From positions 186,001 to 250,000 of the forward strand of contig MEOH01000002.1 of NCBI GenBank assembly GCA_001769535.1: 64,000 nt of DNA, given 5' to 3'. Each line of letters starts with the position of its first letter. Positions within the stretch are counted from its first letter, which is position 1. A program made the position numbers and the translations under genes. Below the pieces are notes generated by a model. It had not been told where the DNA came from and made no database searches. It was given only the letters and a program-made list of their open reading frames with translations. Of the stretch, positions 9,637 through 18,753 are shown piece after piece. Source of the DNA: Bacteroidetes bacterium GWF2_38_335 (GTDB lineage: Bacteria; Bacteroidota; Bacteroidia; Bacteroidales; GWF2-38-335).

Positions 9637-10251
9637 AATATAACCAAGTTTATCAAAACTCATTGGGTTGCGCAAAGCTTTGCTTTTGACTTCGTCACGG
9701 AAAAACAATGCTAATACCAAAGCATTAAATACCAAATAGATATAAAAAACTAAACTAAGAGTTGGGGGGCGCATTGACGAAGTCAAGAGGGCAAAACACA
9801 TTGCAAATCTGCGTATAATAATGGCTTTTTACGCACAGGGTTACACTACCAGGGCTTTACCCTTGCTGCATCTGAATTTAAGGTCTGAAAGACCGATTTG
9901 TATCAACACAGGGTGAAACATAGTGGAACCCTGTGTATAGAAAACCAGAAAATCTCATCGGGTTGCGCAAAGCTTTGCTTTTGCTCCACCCGATGTTTTT
10001 GCAAAACGGTCTTTCAGACCTTATGAGTTATACCAATTATAAAACAGTCCCCCGACAAGCGAGGGTATTGAAACAAACTGTTTTATAATTACAATGGCAG
10101 TATGTGCACGAATTTTTATTCGGCATTAATCCTCGAAATGCATTACAAAACAATTAGTCAATGGATCATTTCGGTATTGCAAATACAACCGACAGTTGTT
10201 ATATAACAACTATAAATAGCGCAATTACAACCAACGGGATATACTTTTTTA
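9637..10251. repeat. Non-coding stretch packed with inverted repeats
   Basis: No gene is supported here. A 12-bp inverted pair TTGACTTCGTCA/TGACGAAGTCAA lies at 9686-9697 and 9775-9786. TAAGGTCTGAAAGACCG at 9879-9895 and its exact reverse complement at 10007-10023 are each also self-complementary. ACACAGGGT...ACCCTGTGT pairs around 9905-9940. GGGTTGCGCAAAGCTTTGCT occurs twice as a direct repeat (from about 9665 and 9960). The layout suggests a small non-autonomous or REP-like element or several nested ones; the class is not identified. Confidence 0.6.
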
Positions 10252-10282
10252 TTGATCTGTGATGTTTTACTGAATATCTTTG
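10252..10282 (+). promoter_or_regulatory. Bacteroidota-type promoter for the XRE/pentapeptide gene
   Basis: TTG at 10252-10254, 20 bp, then TATCTTTG at 10275-10282 match the sigma-ABfr consensus exactly. The element ends 27 bp before ATG 10310. It overlaps the alternative TTG start at 10280 and so argues against that start. Confidence 0.7.
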
Positions 10283-10309
10283 CTGAAACAAAAAACAAAA
10301 AAGATTTTT

Positions 10310-11185
10310 ATGGAAACGAAAATGATAGGTAATAAAATAGCAGAAGCGAGAAAGAAAATTCAAATATCGCAAGCACAACTGGCAGAGCGCTTGTTTATCA
10401 GTGCACAGGCAGTTGGAAAATGGGAACGTGGCGAATCCATGCCGGATATCATTACATTTAACCGCATGGCTGAAATTTTGGGTGTTGACCTAAACTATTT
10501 TTCAAACAGTTTTAATTCTGTACCCGTTGCAGCGAACAACGGGAATCCCTCAGAAAAGCAAAAAAGAAAACCACTCAAGGATATGTCGCTGGGAAACTGG
10601 ACAGGTGCTGACTTTTCGGGTTTGAAAAACCTGCATAAAAAATTCAGTTCTGCCAATTTGAAAAACTGCATTTTCGCGGGTTCAGAGTTATCCGGACTTC
10701 AACTGAAAGGCAATCATGTTGATGGATGTGACTTTTCGGATTCTGATCTGTCAGTCAGCCAAATAAATAATTCATACTTAGCCAATAACAATTTCAGGGA
10801 CTGTTCGCTAAAGGAAACTGAGTTCTCAAAAAGTTTTATCAGGAGATGTGATTTTTCAGGAGCAGATTTTACCGGTGCGGTAATCAAATCGGGCGGATTT
10901 GAGAAAAACACCATTTCCGGGGCCATTTTGAATGGAACTTCCTTTATCGGGACAGCGCTTGCAGAGATTGTTTTTGATGGCAAAATAGAAGACTGCATTT
11001 TTGAAAACTGTGCTTTTTCGGGCGTAACTTTCCAAAACGCCACACTCATTGACACTTTCTTTAAAAACAAAAGTCTGAAACGAATCAGATTTATTGACTG
11101 CCATGCAGATCGTATCACCTATGCGTTTTTAAAGAATGGTAAGGCTGATTTGAATGGTGTGGAGTTGATAAATAATCAGTTTTGA
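10310..11185 (+). CDS. XRE-type HTH regulator fused to pentapeptide repeats
   Basis: Starting at ATG 10310 gives 291 residues. Residues about 1-65 are a classic Cro/C1 helix-turn-helix (IAEARKKIQISQAQLAERLF, SAQAVGKWERGESMPD). From about 90 onwards the protein is a quadrilateral beta-helix of degenerate pentapeptides with repeated A/C-x-F/L units such as FSGADFTGA, FRDCSLKETEF and FENCAFSGVTF. No signal or membrane segment is present. The likely role is a DNA-binding protein whose repeat domain mediates dimerisation, a ligand response or DNA mimicry; this is inference. Proteins of this layout recur in Bacteroidota. It is monocistronic, with a perfect promoter upstream. Confidence 0.8.
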   Translation: METKMIGNKIAEARKKIQISQAQLAERLFISAQAVGKWERGESMPDIITFNRMAEILGVDLNYFSNSFNSVPVAANNGNPSEKQKRKPLKDMSLGNWTGADFSGLKNLHKKFSSANLKNCIFAGSELSGLQLKGNHVDGCDFSDSDLSVSQINNSYLANNNFRDCSLKETEFSKSFIRRCDFSGADFTGAVIKSGGFEKNTISGAILNGTSFIGTALAEIVFDGKIEDCIFENCAFSGVTFQNATLIDTFFKNKSLKRIRFIDCHADRITYAFLKNGKADLNGVELINNQF

Positions 11186-11314
11186 ATTCAGAAAGCATGA
11201 AAAGCAGCTATTCATAGTCAGGACTTGACTTCGAGTCGTTTTCTGACTATGAATACACAATAAAAAAGTATTTCTGCTAATATCTGTTCTATAAAATACT
11301 TTAAGTGATCATAT

Positions 11315-13561
11315 TTATTTTTCCTCAAAAACCAGCCGGTCTCCGCGAAATGAGACAAAACGGTAAATATTGGTATTATAAAGTTTATTTCGCTCATCCG
11401 AATATTCCCTGTATTTAAACTCCGAGCCGCTGCCATGCATGGGCAATACCATGGTCGGACTGAATCGGGAAACCAGATAATCGTTACCTTTTTTCAGAAC
11501 TGTTTTGTCTCTGAAATTGCATCCGGAAATGGGAACAAAGGCAATATCAATTTTTTTGTATTTTTCAGCAAGAAAATCGATCTCTGAAGTAAAATCCTTG
11601 TCCTCATCCTGAAACCTGTTGGCATGATCACCCGGGTGGTAAATTACCAGTCCGTCCACTTCAATCATAAACCCTTCGCCGCTGTCGGTCGAAGCAATAG
11701 CAGTTATTTTTACGCCATCAATGTTTTTTTCCTCATGAGGGGCAATATATGTACAATTGGCGTTCTGAGAGTTATTGAAGCCCAAAACATAGTTGATATT
11801 TCCTATGGTTTTTGTCCAGCCAAAAATCCTTTGATCAAAGTGATCCTGATGGTTGTGTGACGCAATAGCTGTGACTTTTAGTCCGGCAATTTCTTCCGGA
11901 TTGATAAACCCGTTATTCAGGCAGAGTTTATCAGGATTAACATTGTTATCCCAGTAGTCAATGACCAGCAGATGGTTTTTTGTTTTTATGGCCCAACCAC
12001 TGTGGTTCAAATACCAGACAACCGCTTCCTTTTCTTTCAGTTCCTTTTTTAGTAAACCTGTATTTTCAGGTGCTTTTTCATTTGCAGTTCCCTTTGTCAT
12101 CAGGACTTTTTTGATTTCGTCGTTTCCATAATACGCTGCATAATATTCCGGCATATGACCTTCGGCATCTTTAGCGGAAGAATTGGCTCCATTTTCGGTC
12201 AGAATAGTAAATATCTCCCCAAATCCATAAATAGCGGCATAATGTAGGGCTGTTTTACCAGAATTGTCGGTAAGGTTAACATCTGCCTTATATTCAATCA
12301 TTTTTTTCAGCATTCCGGGTTTCTTTCTCTGAACAGTCCTGATAAGTGCTGTTTCGCCCAATTTGTTTTTAGCATTGATATTGCATTTGTTTTTGACAAG
12401 AATATCAATTGTTTCGAGACTGTCGCCCCATGTGGCATTGTGGAGGGCGGTATTCCCCTCGAGGTCGGTTTTATTGACATCAGCCCCTTTGGATATAAGA
12501 TATTTTGCAATGGAAGGGTTCCGGCTAGCAGCAGCCATTAAGGGAGTTCTTCCACTATTTGTACATGATTCCCTTTTACAAATACCGGGTTCAGTTTTCG
12601 CTCCATTTTCAACCAAAAGCTTTACAATATCTAATCTTCCGAAAGCAGATGCCATGATCAGCGGGTTGTTGCCATAATCGTCAAAAGCGTTAATATCACT
12701 GCCTTTTTCAATGAGAAGTTTAACGAGTTCGGGACTGCCGCTTTCAGCTGCCATGATGAGCCATGTGGAATGATCATTCAGCTGCTGATTGATATCTGCA
12801 CCTTTATCCAGAAGATATTTGGTCACATCGTAAAATCCATAATTGATGGGCGTCATCAGAAGACAGGACCCATCCTTTGTTTTGGAATTTACATCAACCC
12901 CTTTTTCCTCAACCAGATATTTTACAATATCCAGTTTGTTTGAAGAAGCTGCCCAAAAGACAGGAGATATTCCGTCGTTATCGAGTGCGTTGTATTCAAG
13001 ACCCTTTGACTCCAGATGTTTGAAAAGCTCAATATTTCCGCCGTTGGCAGCCCAATGGATAAGTTTCGAGCCATCGTCAGATTTTTCCATGATATCCATG
13101 CCCTTGTCAACACAATATCTGAAAATATCCATATTGCCACCCATGCATGCATACTGCAGGCAATTCTGACCTCTGGAGTTTTTTGCTGCCATGTTAGCCC
13201 CTTTTTCACTGAGTGTTCTGAATGATTCCAGATCACCCTTCCAGGCAGCGTAATGCAACGGGGTATTCCCGTAATTATTGGCTGCATTGACATTAGCCCC
13301 TTTTTTAATCAGGAATTTTACAAGATCGGTGTGACCGTCGGCTGCAGCAATAATAAGCGGAGTTGAGCCGCGCGGACTTCGTGCCTCCAGCAATGCAGGA
13401 TCTTTGTTAATGAGCTCCATTACCTGTTCAATACGCGCGCTGTCGAGCAGTCGGAACAGATCAGCTCCGGGCACGGGAGACTGGGAAAAAGATGATTTGA
13501 TAAAAATTAAGAGAAGTGCAAAAGTTAAAGTTTGAGAACTGAGGAGTTTCTTACATTTCAT
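11315..13561 (-). CDS. Exported ankyrin-repeat / metallo-beta-lactamase fusion protein
   Basis: A signal peptide (1-26, ending SSFSQ) is followed by about 13 ankyrin repeats of 33 residues (about 65-500; for example NTPLHYAAWKGDLESF, GKTALHYAAIYGFGEIF). Residues about 525-748 form an MBL-fold domain of the UlaG-like type. It has the zinc motif H-N-H-Q-D-H in IASHNHQDHFDQ, a further Asp in IYHPGDHANRF and a histidine in VLPMHGSGSEF. The zinc ligands look intact, so hydrolase activity is plausible, but the substrate is unknown. No T9SS sorting domain is present, so a periplasmic location is likely. Ankyrin arrays usually bind proteins; here they may present partners to the hydrolase. It is monocistronic. 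Confidence 0.85.
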   Translation of the reverse strand: MKCKKLLSSQTLTFALLLIFIKSSFSQSPVPGADLFRLLDSARIEQVMELINKDPALLEARSPRGSTPLIIAAADGHTDLVKFLIKKGANVNAANNYGNTPLHYAAWKGDLESFRTLSEKGANMAAKNSRGQNCLQYACMGGNMDIFRYCVDKGMDIMEKSDDGSKLIHWAANGGNIELFKHLESKGLEYNALDNDGISPVFWAASSNKLDIVKYLVEEKGVDVNSKTKDGSCLLMTPINYGFYDVTKYLLDKGADINQQLNDHSTWLIMAAESGSPELVKLLIEKGSDINAFDDYGNNPLIMASAFGRLDIVKLLVENGAKTEPGICKRESCTNSGRTPLMAAASRNPSIAKYLISKGADVNKTDLEGNTALHNATWGDSLETIDILVKNKCNINAKNKLGETALIRTVQRKKPGMLKKMIEYKADVNLTDNSGKTALHYAAIYGFGEIFTILTENGANSSAKDAEGHMPEYYAAYYGNDEIKKVLMTKGTANEKAPENTGLLKKELKEKEAVVWYLNHSGWAIKTKNHLLVIDYWDNNVNPDKLCLNNGFINPEEIAGLKVTAIASHNHQDHFDQRIFGWTKTIGNINYVLGFNNSQNANCTYIAPHEEKNIDGVKITAIASTDSGEGFMIEVDGLVIYHPGDHANRFQDEDKDFTSEIDFLAEKYKKIDIAFVPISGCNFRDKTVLKKGNDYLVSRFSPTMVLPMHGSGSEFKYREYSDERNKLYNTNIYRFVSFRGDRLVFEEK

Positions 13562-13756
13562 GAATCGTTTTTAGTTTGCTGAATAAAAATACAACATAAA
13601 ATATTGATATCAAAGAAAATGTACGGAATCGGACAGAGAAAAATGTTTTGAAAGCGGGGTTTGGGATTTACCGGTTTTGTCATTCCTTTCCGCCGGAAAA
13701 AATGTATAATTCTATAGGATTTTTGGCCGGAGGTTTGGCTTAATTGGTCTTTTCCC

Positions 13757-14269
13757 CTACTCCCCAACCAGCAAACTCTTCAACCGGCTAAGTTCATACA
13801 AAACCTCATCAGCTCTGATGGTATACTCCTCTGTAGTACTATCAACCCTGGCACGCCTTGTATCAAGCCAGATCGTCATCTTTCCCTCAGAAAAATAATA
13901 TCTGTTCTCTTCGGGGGATAGTCCGGGCATAGTCGGATCATACATTGGTCCCATAGACGGGGTAATTATCGAATATACAAAAAACAATTTGCCATCTTTA
14001 AAATAGTAATCATCGGATGTCTTTCCACTGGCCACCTCATATTCGGCATGAAACAAAACAATGGAGTCCTTTTCATAATAAACCTTCATATACCCGCCCT
14101 TTTGAGTACCGTCTTCAAATTTTTTTGTCACCAACCTGAAGCTATCCAGATTGTCATTGATGGCAAAATACCAATCCCTGTATTTGGTCGGAATGTTTCC
14201 TTCATTCTGGGCCATTAATGTACCCTGAAAAAGAAATGGCAGCAGCATGAGATATATTAATCTTTTCAT
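13757..14269 (-). CDS. Exported protein of unknown function
   Basis: The 170-residue protein has a signal peptide (1-20, ending TLMAQ). The body is rich in short beta strands and acidic/aromatic residues (GGYMKVYYEKDSIVLFHAEY, DDYYFKDGKLFFVYS, EENRYYFSEGKMTIWLD), ending with a short helix (ADEVLYELSRLKSLL). I recognise no family. The strand pattern resembles small periplasmic repeat folds of MORN-like or lipocalin-like type, without firm support. Confidence 0.65.
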   Translation of the reverse strand: MKRLIYLMLLPFLFQGTLMAQNEGNIPTKYRDWYFAINDNLDSFRLVTKKFEDGTQKGGYMKVYYEKDSIVLFHAEYEVASGKTSDDYYFKDGKLFFVYSIITPSMGPMYDPTMPGLSPEENRYYFSEGKMTIWLDTRRARVDSTTEEYTIRADEVLYELSRLKSLLVGE

Positions 14270-14357
14270 TTGAATATTTTTATGGAATAAAGATACGATA
14301 TTTTTTATAATTGATCAATATCCTCCTCCGTCCGTACGGCCATGCAGAGGCATGTCC

Positions 14358-16172
14358 CTACGGCGTGTGCACAAATTTAACCACCCGGGAGCCATTTTTA
14401 CCCGTGATTTTGACCAGATAAATACCTTTTTCAAATCCGCTCACATCAATCGTTTTTGTTTGAGTGCAAAAGCTTCCTTTATAAACAACATTTCCGGTAA
14501 TTCCGTATATCACCAATTCGCAGGACTCTGAACTTTCCTGACTGACATTCAATAAATCCTGCGCCGGATTTGGCCAGATCATGAATTTCCTTTGTGGAAA
14601 TAATGTTTCCTCCACCCCGCTGAACTCCATGGTATTGATCTCATAGGTTGGCAATCCGCCGTTGGGCATACCCTCATAAGTATATCCTGCCATGCTTACT
14701 TTATATGGATTGGCCATCCTGATTTTCACCTTAACATCCGAAGCAAACATGTCAAAAGTCGTATCTCGGTATGGAATGGACACGTACATGGCATTTCGGT
14801 AGATATCTCTTTTTGAAGTTGTTGTATTGAGCATAAACCGTTCGAATAATTTTCTTCCCCCATCATATTTATACATCCGTTTTGCCGTATCTGATTCAAT
14901 TTCATTATGCCCGAACACATAAATGTAATGCATTCCCCCAAGCCACGGGTATCCTGCTGTCTGGCCCGAGCTTTCAAACAATTCAGAGTACAGCTCGCCA
15001 GTGGGATTCCACATCATATCATTGCCATTTTGTCCGGAATACCATGAATTCTCGCCAAAAGCCATGTTCAACCGTTCGCCGGTTTCTATGTCAATGGCGT
15101 AGCCAGGAAACCAGCTCATACCCCGCGAACCGATATAGTTTGAAAGATTTTCGTTAATGAGGGTATCTTCATCTGCTCCCACATTCATTGCATTCCCGTC
15201 TTTATCCACCGAGGGCGCATTTCTCAGATCAAATTTCCATACACCGGACGGACCGGGTTGTGTATCATCCATTTCACCATCGCCGTCGGTATCAATGGAA
15301 TCATCCTCGCATAATTCGATGACCGGACAACGTGTCCATTTGCTGCTGTCGCCGGTAATTATGATGTCAATGCTGGCCGGACGCTGTTTGGCCAGTGTTT
15401 GCAGACTCCAGCTTGAATTATTATAGCACGGGCCATATTTATCGTGGGATGCATATTTATAGAGCGACCATTTGCCCTCGCAAATATTTTCATAATATTC
15501 TTCCGGATCGCCCTTATCATTCACCCGCGGATAATTTTCATCTATCTGGGTTCCGCACCTGATCCAGTTTGAAACATATTGAGCAATATCGGTATCTTCA
15601 AAAAATTTCAGCCAGGGTTTTGACGGGTCTGAATACTCGATGACCGAACCCAAAACACCACCATTTTCCACTTCCAAATCTTCGGGATCAGGAAAATCAA
15701 CCCAGTTTATCGTAATAGATATTCCCCATTCGGGAATCAACTGCTCATTATGAAAATTGATCCAGTGATCGGCATAAATCGTATCACCGCCGGGCTGATA
15801 CACATACCATTTCGAACTTTTGCCGTCGTTGGGTTTTATTACACCCGTCGGAAAATAAGTGACACTGTAAAAAACCAGGTAAAACTTACCCTGTACCAGA
15901 TTGAGCGGGTCAATAACCTTGACGGATATGGGTCCATACCCCGGTTTGTAATCGGGTGTGAAATCGCGCCATGGAAAGCCAGCCATGATGGTGTCAATTG
16001 ACTCGGCCGACAGCTCGAGGATATTTTCGCCACCGCTGTAACCTGCGAGTTGCGTAATGGCCGGCTGGTCGCCATAGTTGATGCCATCAAGCCAGTCCTG
16101 CAGGTTTTTTGACTGACTGTGGGCAATCACTGTTTGGGTGATTATTGCTATGAATAATATTGTTTTTTTCAT
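14358..16172 (-). CDS. Large T9SS cargo protein, unknown function
   Basis: ATG 16172 is chosen because the sequence from there is a signal peptide (MKKTILFIAIITQTVIAHSQ); the in-frame extension to 16241 reads through the upstream hairpin repeat. The mature region has acidic, Trp/Tyr-rich segments and a calcium-binding-like DTDGDGEMDD stretch near residue 300. Residues about 530-604 are a T9SS type A sorting domain (MIWPNPAQDLLNVSQ, GFEKGIYLVKITGKNGSRVV). The protein is not closely related to the four large paralogs upstream but follows them at 79 bp spacing in the same orientation, so it may be the last gene of that operon. Function is unknown. Confidence 0.75.
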   Translation of the reverse strand: MKKTILFIAIITQTVIAHSQSKNLQDWLDGINYGDQPAITQLAGYSGGENILELSAESIDTIMAGFPWRDFTPDYKPGYGPISVKVIDPLNLVQGKFYLVFYSVTYFPTGVIKPNDGKSSKWYVYQPGGDTIYADHWINFHNEQLIPEWGISITINWVDFPDPEDLEVENGGVLGSVIEYSDPSKPWLKFFEDTDIAQYVSNWIRCGTQIDENYPRVNDKGDPEEYYENICEGKWSLYKYASHDKYGPCYNNSSWSLQTLAKQRPASIDIIITGDSSKWTRCPVIELCEDDSIDTDGDGEMDDTQPGPSGVWKFDLRNAPSVDKDGNAMNVGADEDTLINENLSNYIGSRGMSWFPGYAIDIETGERLNMAFGENSWYSGQNGNDMMWNPTGELYSELFESSGQTAGYPWLGGMHYIYVFGHNEIESDTAKRMYKYDGGRKLFERFMLNTTTSKRDIYRNAMYVSIPYRDTTFDMFASDVKVKIRMANPYKVSMAGYTYEGMPNGGLPTYEINTMEFSGVEETLFPQRKFMIWPNPAQDLLNVSQESSESCELVIYGITGNVVYKGSFCTQTKTIDVSGFEKGIYLVKITGKNGSRVVKFVHTP

Positions 16173-16190
16173 GGTATTTGTTTTTTGTTG

Positions 16191-16251
16191 CGCCATCAAA
16201 TATTTGTTAAAGGCAAATATTTGATGGCGGGGCAGACACAAGGTCTGCCCC
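16191..16251. repeat. Two adjacent intergenic hairpins
   Basis: The first hairpin has a 16-bp perfect stem (16191-16206 with 16214-16229, core CGCCATCAAATATTTG). The second is GGGGCAGAC/GTCTGCCCC (16229-16237 with 16243-16251) and touches the stop codon of the preceding minus-strand gene. The same arrangement with a different stem sequence occurs at 18683-18753. It could act as a terminator/attenuator or an mRNA-stabilising element between cargo genes. Confidence 0.7.
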
Positions 16252-18665
16252 TACCGTATTTTTACCAATTTGTATATTTTTTCAAATCCAATGTATTTTA
16301 TTTTTATCAGATAAACTCCGTTTATGTAACCGCTAACATCCAACACATTTTCCCTGCCGTTTGCTTTTCCTGAAAATACCTTTTCTCCCGACAACCTGTA
16401 AATGTCAATGGTGTAATTATCAATTTCATTGGTATTGAAATACACTTTATCCCTTGCGGGGTTGGGCCAGAACATTACCGAGGGTTCGGCGGGGAATTCT
16501 GCGGCATCCGGATTGCTTTGCCATACCTTCACCTTTGTCATTCCGTACGATCGTGTGCTGGGCTTGTACGGCATTTTCTGTCCGCGCACACTGGTCAGGT
16601 CGGCTAGGTTGTATTTTGAAAACTCGTTGTGCGCATAGGCCACAGCCATGAAACAGTAATTTTTTCCTGTATCAATTGGCTCGCCGGTAAAGGCATCGGT
16701 TTTCATGCTGAAAGAACGTTTTAACCCGTCGTTTTCGGCATCAACAGCCAGATATGGATCATAATTATCTGAGGCAGGATTGTACCGGTGGTTGACCAGA
16801 TCGCCAATACCGTCTTTGATATCGCTCTGAAAAACACAGATAGCCTTTTCGGGATTTTGCAAATCGGCCACCGTAACATTGGTATCAACCACCTGAAAGA
16901 CCTGATATCCCTGAAAGCTGTAATAAGTATCGCAAAATTCCTGTGAAGTCAAACATTTAATCGTGGGCTCCTGCTTGTGAAAAGATTCAAGATAGTTATT
17001 GGACTCCGGCCTGTTAAACAAAAGCACGATCAGTTCGCTGGTGGTCTGAATCAGTTTGAGTTCCGGCGCATCCGGACCATCAATCAACCTGAAGCAGTTA
17101 TTGAAATATGATTGGGCTATGTCGTCGGCGCGGCGCACCTCCCTCACTGATTGCACACTATCACCATTTTGTGCTTGATCCCAAACAGCAGTAAATTTAA
17201 AATCAATTACTTCTCCGGGTGCCATTGACCCCGGGCCAGAGCTTAAAATAAAGTCCCTGTAATAGCCGTCGCCATGATTTGCCGATTCTTCGGACCATGG
17301 AAGCATTGGTATTCCGCCTTGCCCCCAACCACATGGATCAGAATCACCGGGCACATTGAAATTGGTTGGCACATCAGTTGATCCCCAGCTGGGATGTCCA
17401 CCTCCTCCATACATCAGATGCGTATTATCTTTCCAAATGCACTGCATACTTTTATAGGCCTGAGCAGCATTATAAGGAAAATCCATTACTCCACTCGGAT
17501 CATCAAAAACCCAATTAAAATTTGTAGCACCATATTTTTCATTATCAGCAATTCCGTCGCCAAAATTCAAACCGTTTATTCCGGCATTACAAGCAGCAAC
17601 ATCATCTATCCCATTTGGTTCTATTAACAGCCCTTCTAAAATATCAAATCCAATTGCAGGGGTTGGAGGACTTGAGCTATTGTAAACACTTCCATAACCT
17701 TCATCTGTACCATGACTTTTATATAAAAGAGCCATTGCCCGTTGAACATCCATGGCAACATAATTATTCAAATTTTGCCCCTGCATACCCACATTAAACA
17801 ATCCGGCATAAACTCCATGGTACGACTCAGTTGAACGGTTAATGATCTGATAATAGTAAAAAGTACAATTATTCAATTCATCAAAGCTTCTATATGCAAA
17901 TGCCTGTTGCCTTATTTCAATTTTAAAGCCCTCTCCACCATAACCTTCATGTACGTTTCCATTGTCATTATATACAAACCAAAGGTTCTGATCTCCCCAT
18001 AACCGCGATTGTTCGCTTTCAGGAGAATAACTGCACACAAGCGATTCATCCAGATCATAATAAGGATAATCCCCATCGTTTGGATTGTAATTGCCATCCT
18101 CATTATTATCAAAGAAAGGAGCCAGATAATAATCATATCCATCAGCCATATTGCTATGTGCAGGCCAGTTTAATATGATATCCGGAATCTCATATCCGGG
18201 AAAATTTCTAACTTTTTCTTCTTCACTTGAATTAAACCAGTTTCTGAAAGTTGCAATTTCACTTTTATAGGTTGTATATATTTTATCGTATTCCTCGCAA
18301 TTATCCACATCAGTTGTCCCCTGCATTTCAGGATCGGACCTTAACGGCCCCGGCCAAAAGTTGTCACCATCAAACCTGTAATGTATTCCTGAAAATTTTA
18401 CATTTCCATCATAATCAAGTCCCCCGATCCAAAATGAGCCAAAACCTGTATTTTGATAACCAGATCCTTTTGGTGCCTCATAACATCTTTCATTGGTTGA
18501 ATAATCGAACCACATGTCAGATGCATTAAATATCAAAGCCCTGATATTGTTTATTTCAAGATAAGCTGATGAGGTAGGCATAGAGCACCCCGCAGTAACC
18601 CCTTTCTGTGCATTTCCAATTTCACAGAAAACCAAAAACAACAATATGATGGTATAAATTTTCAT
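16251..18665 (-). CDS. Large T9SS cargo, paralog 1 of the four-gene family
   Basis: ATG 18665 begins a signal peptide (MKIYTIILLFLVFCEIGNA); the longer frame to 18743 reads through hairpin repeats. The mature protein begins with the family signature GVTAGCSMPTSSAYLEINN. About residues 160-185 hold APFFDNNEDGNYNPNDGDYP, resembling a calcium-binding Asp-rich loop. Residues about 245-265 hold NNCTFYYYQIINRST. The last 75 residues form a T9SS sorting domain (SVMFWPNPARDKVYFN). The family is widespread in Bacteroidota cargo, but I know no function. From RRADDIAQ to the end (about 295 residues) it differs from the next paralog at only four positions, whereas the N-terminal half has diverged strongly. 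Confidence 0.8.
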   Translation of the reverse strand: MKIYTIILLFLVFCEIGNAQKGVTAGCSMPTSSAYLEINNIRALIFNASDMWFDYSTNERCYEAPKGSGYQNTGFGSFWIGGLDYDGNVKFSGIHYRFDGDNFWPGPLRSDPEMQGTTDVDNCEEYDKIYTTYKSEIATFRNWFNSSEEEKVRNFPGYEIPDIILNWPAHSNMADGYDYYLAPFFDNNEDGNYNPNDGDYPYYDLDESLVCSYSPESEQSRLWGDQNLWFVYNDNGNVHEGYGGEGFKIEIRQQAFAYRSFDELNNCTFYYYQIINRSTESYHGVYAGLFNVGMQGQNLNNYVAMDVQRAMALLYKSHGTDEGYGSVYNSSSPPTPAIGFDILEGLLIEPNGIDDVAACNAGINGLNFGDGIADNEKYGATNFNWVFDDPSGVMDFPYNAAQAYKSMQCIWKDNTHLMYGGGGHPSWGSTDVPTNFNVPGDSDPCGWGQGGIPMLPWSEESANHGDGYYRDFILSSGPGSMAPGEVIDFKFTAVWDQAQNGDSVQSVREVRRADDIAQSYFNNCFRLIDGPDAPELKLIQTTSELIVLLFNRPESNNYLESFHKQEPTIKCLTSQEFCDTYYSFQGYQVFQVVDTNVTVADLQNPEKAICVFQSDIKDGIGDLVNHRYNPASDNYDPYLAVDAENDGLKRSFSMKTDAFTGEPIDTGKNYCFMAVAYAHNEFSKYNLADLTSVRGQKMPYKPSTRSYGMTKVKVWQSNPDAAEFPAEPSVMFWPNPARDKVYFNTNEIDNYTIDIYRLSGEKVFSGKANGRENVLDVSGYINGVYLIKIKYIGFEKIYKLVKIR

Positions 18666-18682
18666 TTTTTTCTTTTTTCCTG

Positions 18683-18753
18683 CGCCATAAGATTTGCCAG
18701 AGGCAAATTTTATGGCGGGGCAGACACAAGGGGGCAGACACAAGGTCTGCCCC
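18683..18753. repeat. Intergenic hairpin pair, second copy
   Basis: The first stem pairs 18683-18698 with 18702-18717 (CGCCATAAGATTTGCC), with one wobble/mismatch. It shares the CGCCAT ends but not the inner stem of the copy at 16191. The second stem GGGGCAGAC/GTCTGCCCC pairs 18731-18739 with 18745-18753. Its left arm is duplicated in tandem starting at 18717. Different stem sequences with preserved pairing suggest that structure matters. Confidence 0.7.

Noticed and set aside
14726-16126. Several 80-95 codon frames on both strands inside the 14358 cargo gene
   Set aside because: All lie within a gene with signal peptide and T9SS domain; no independent support.
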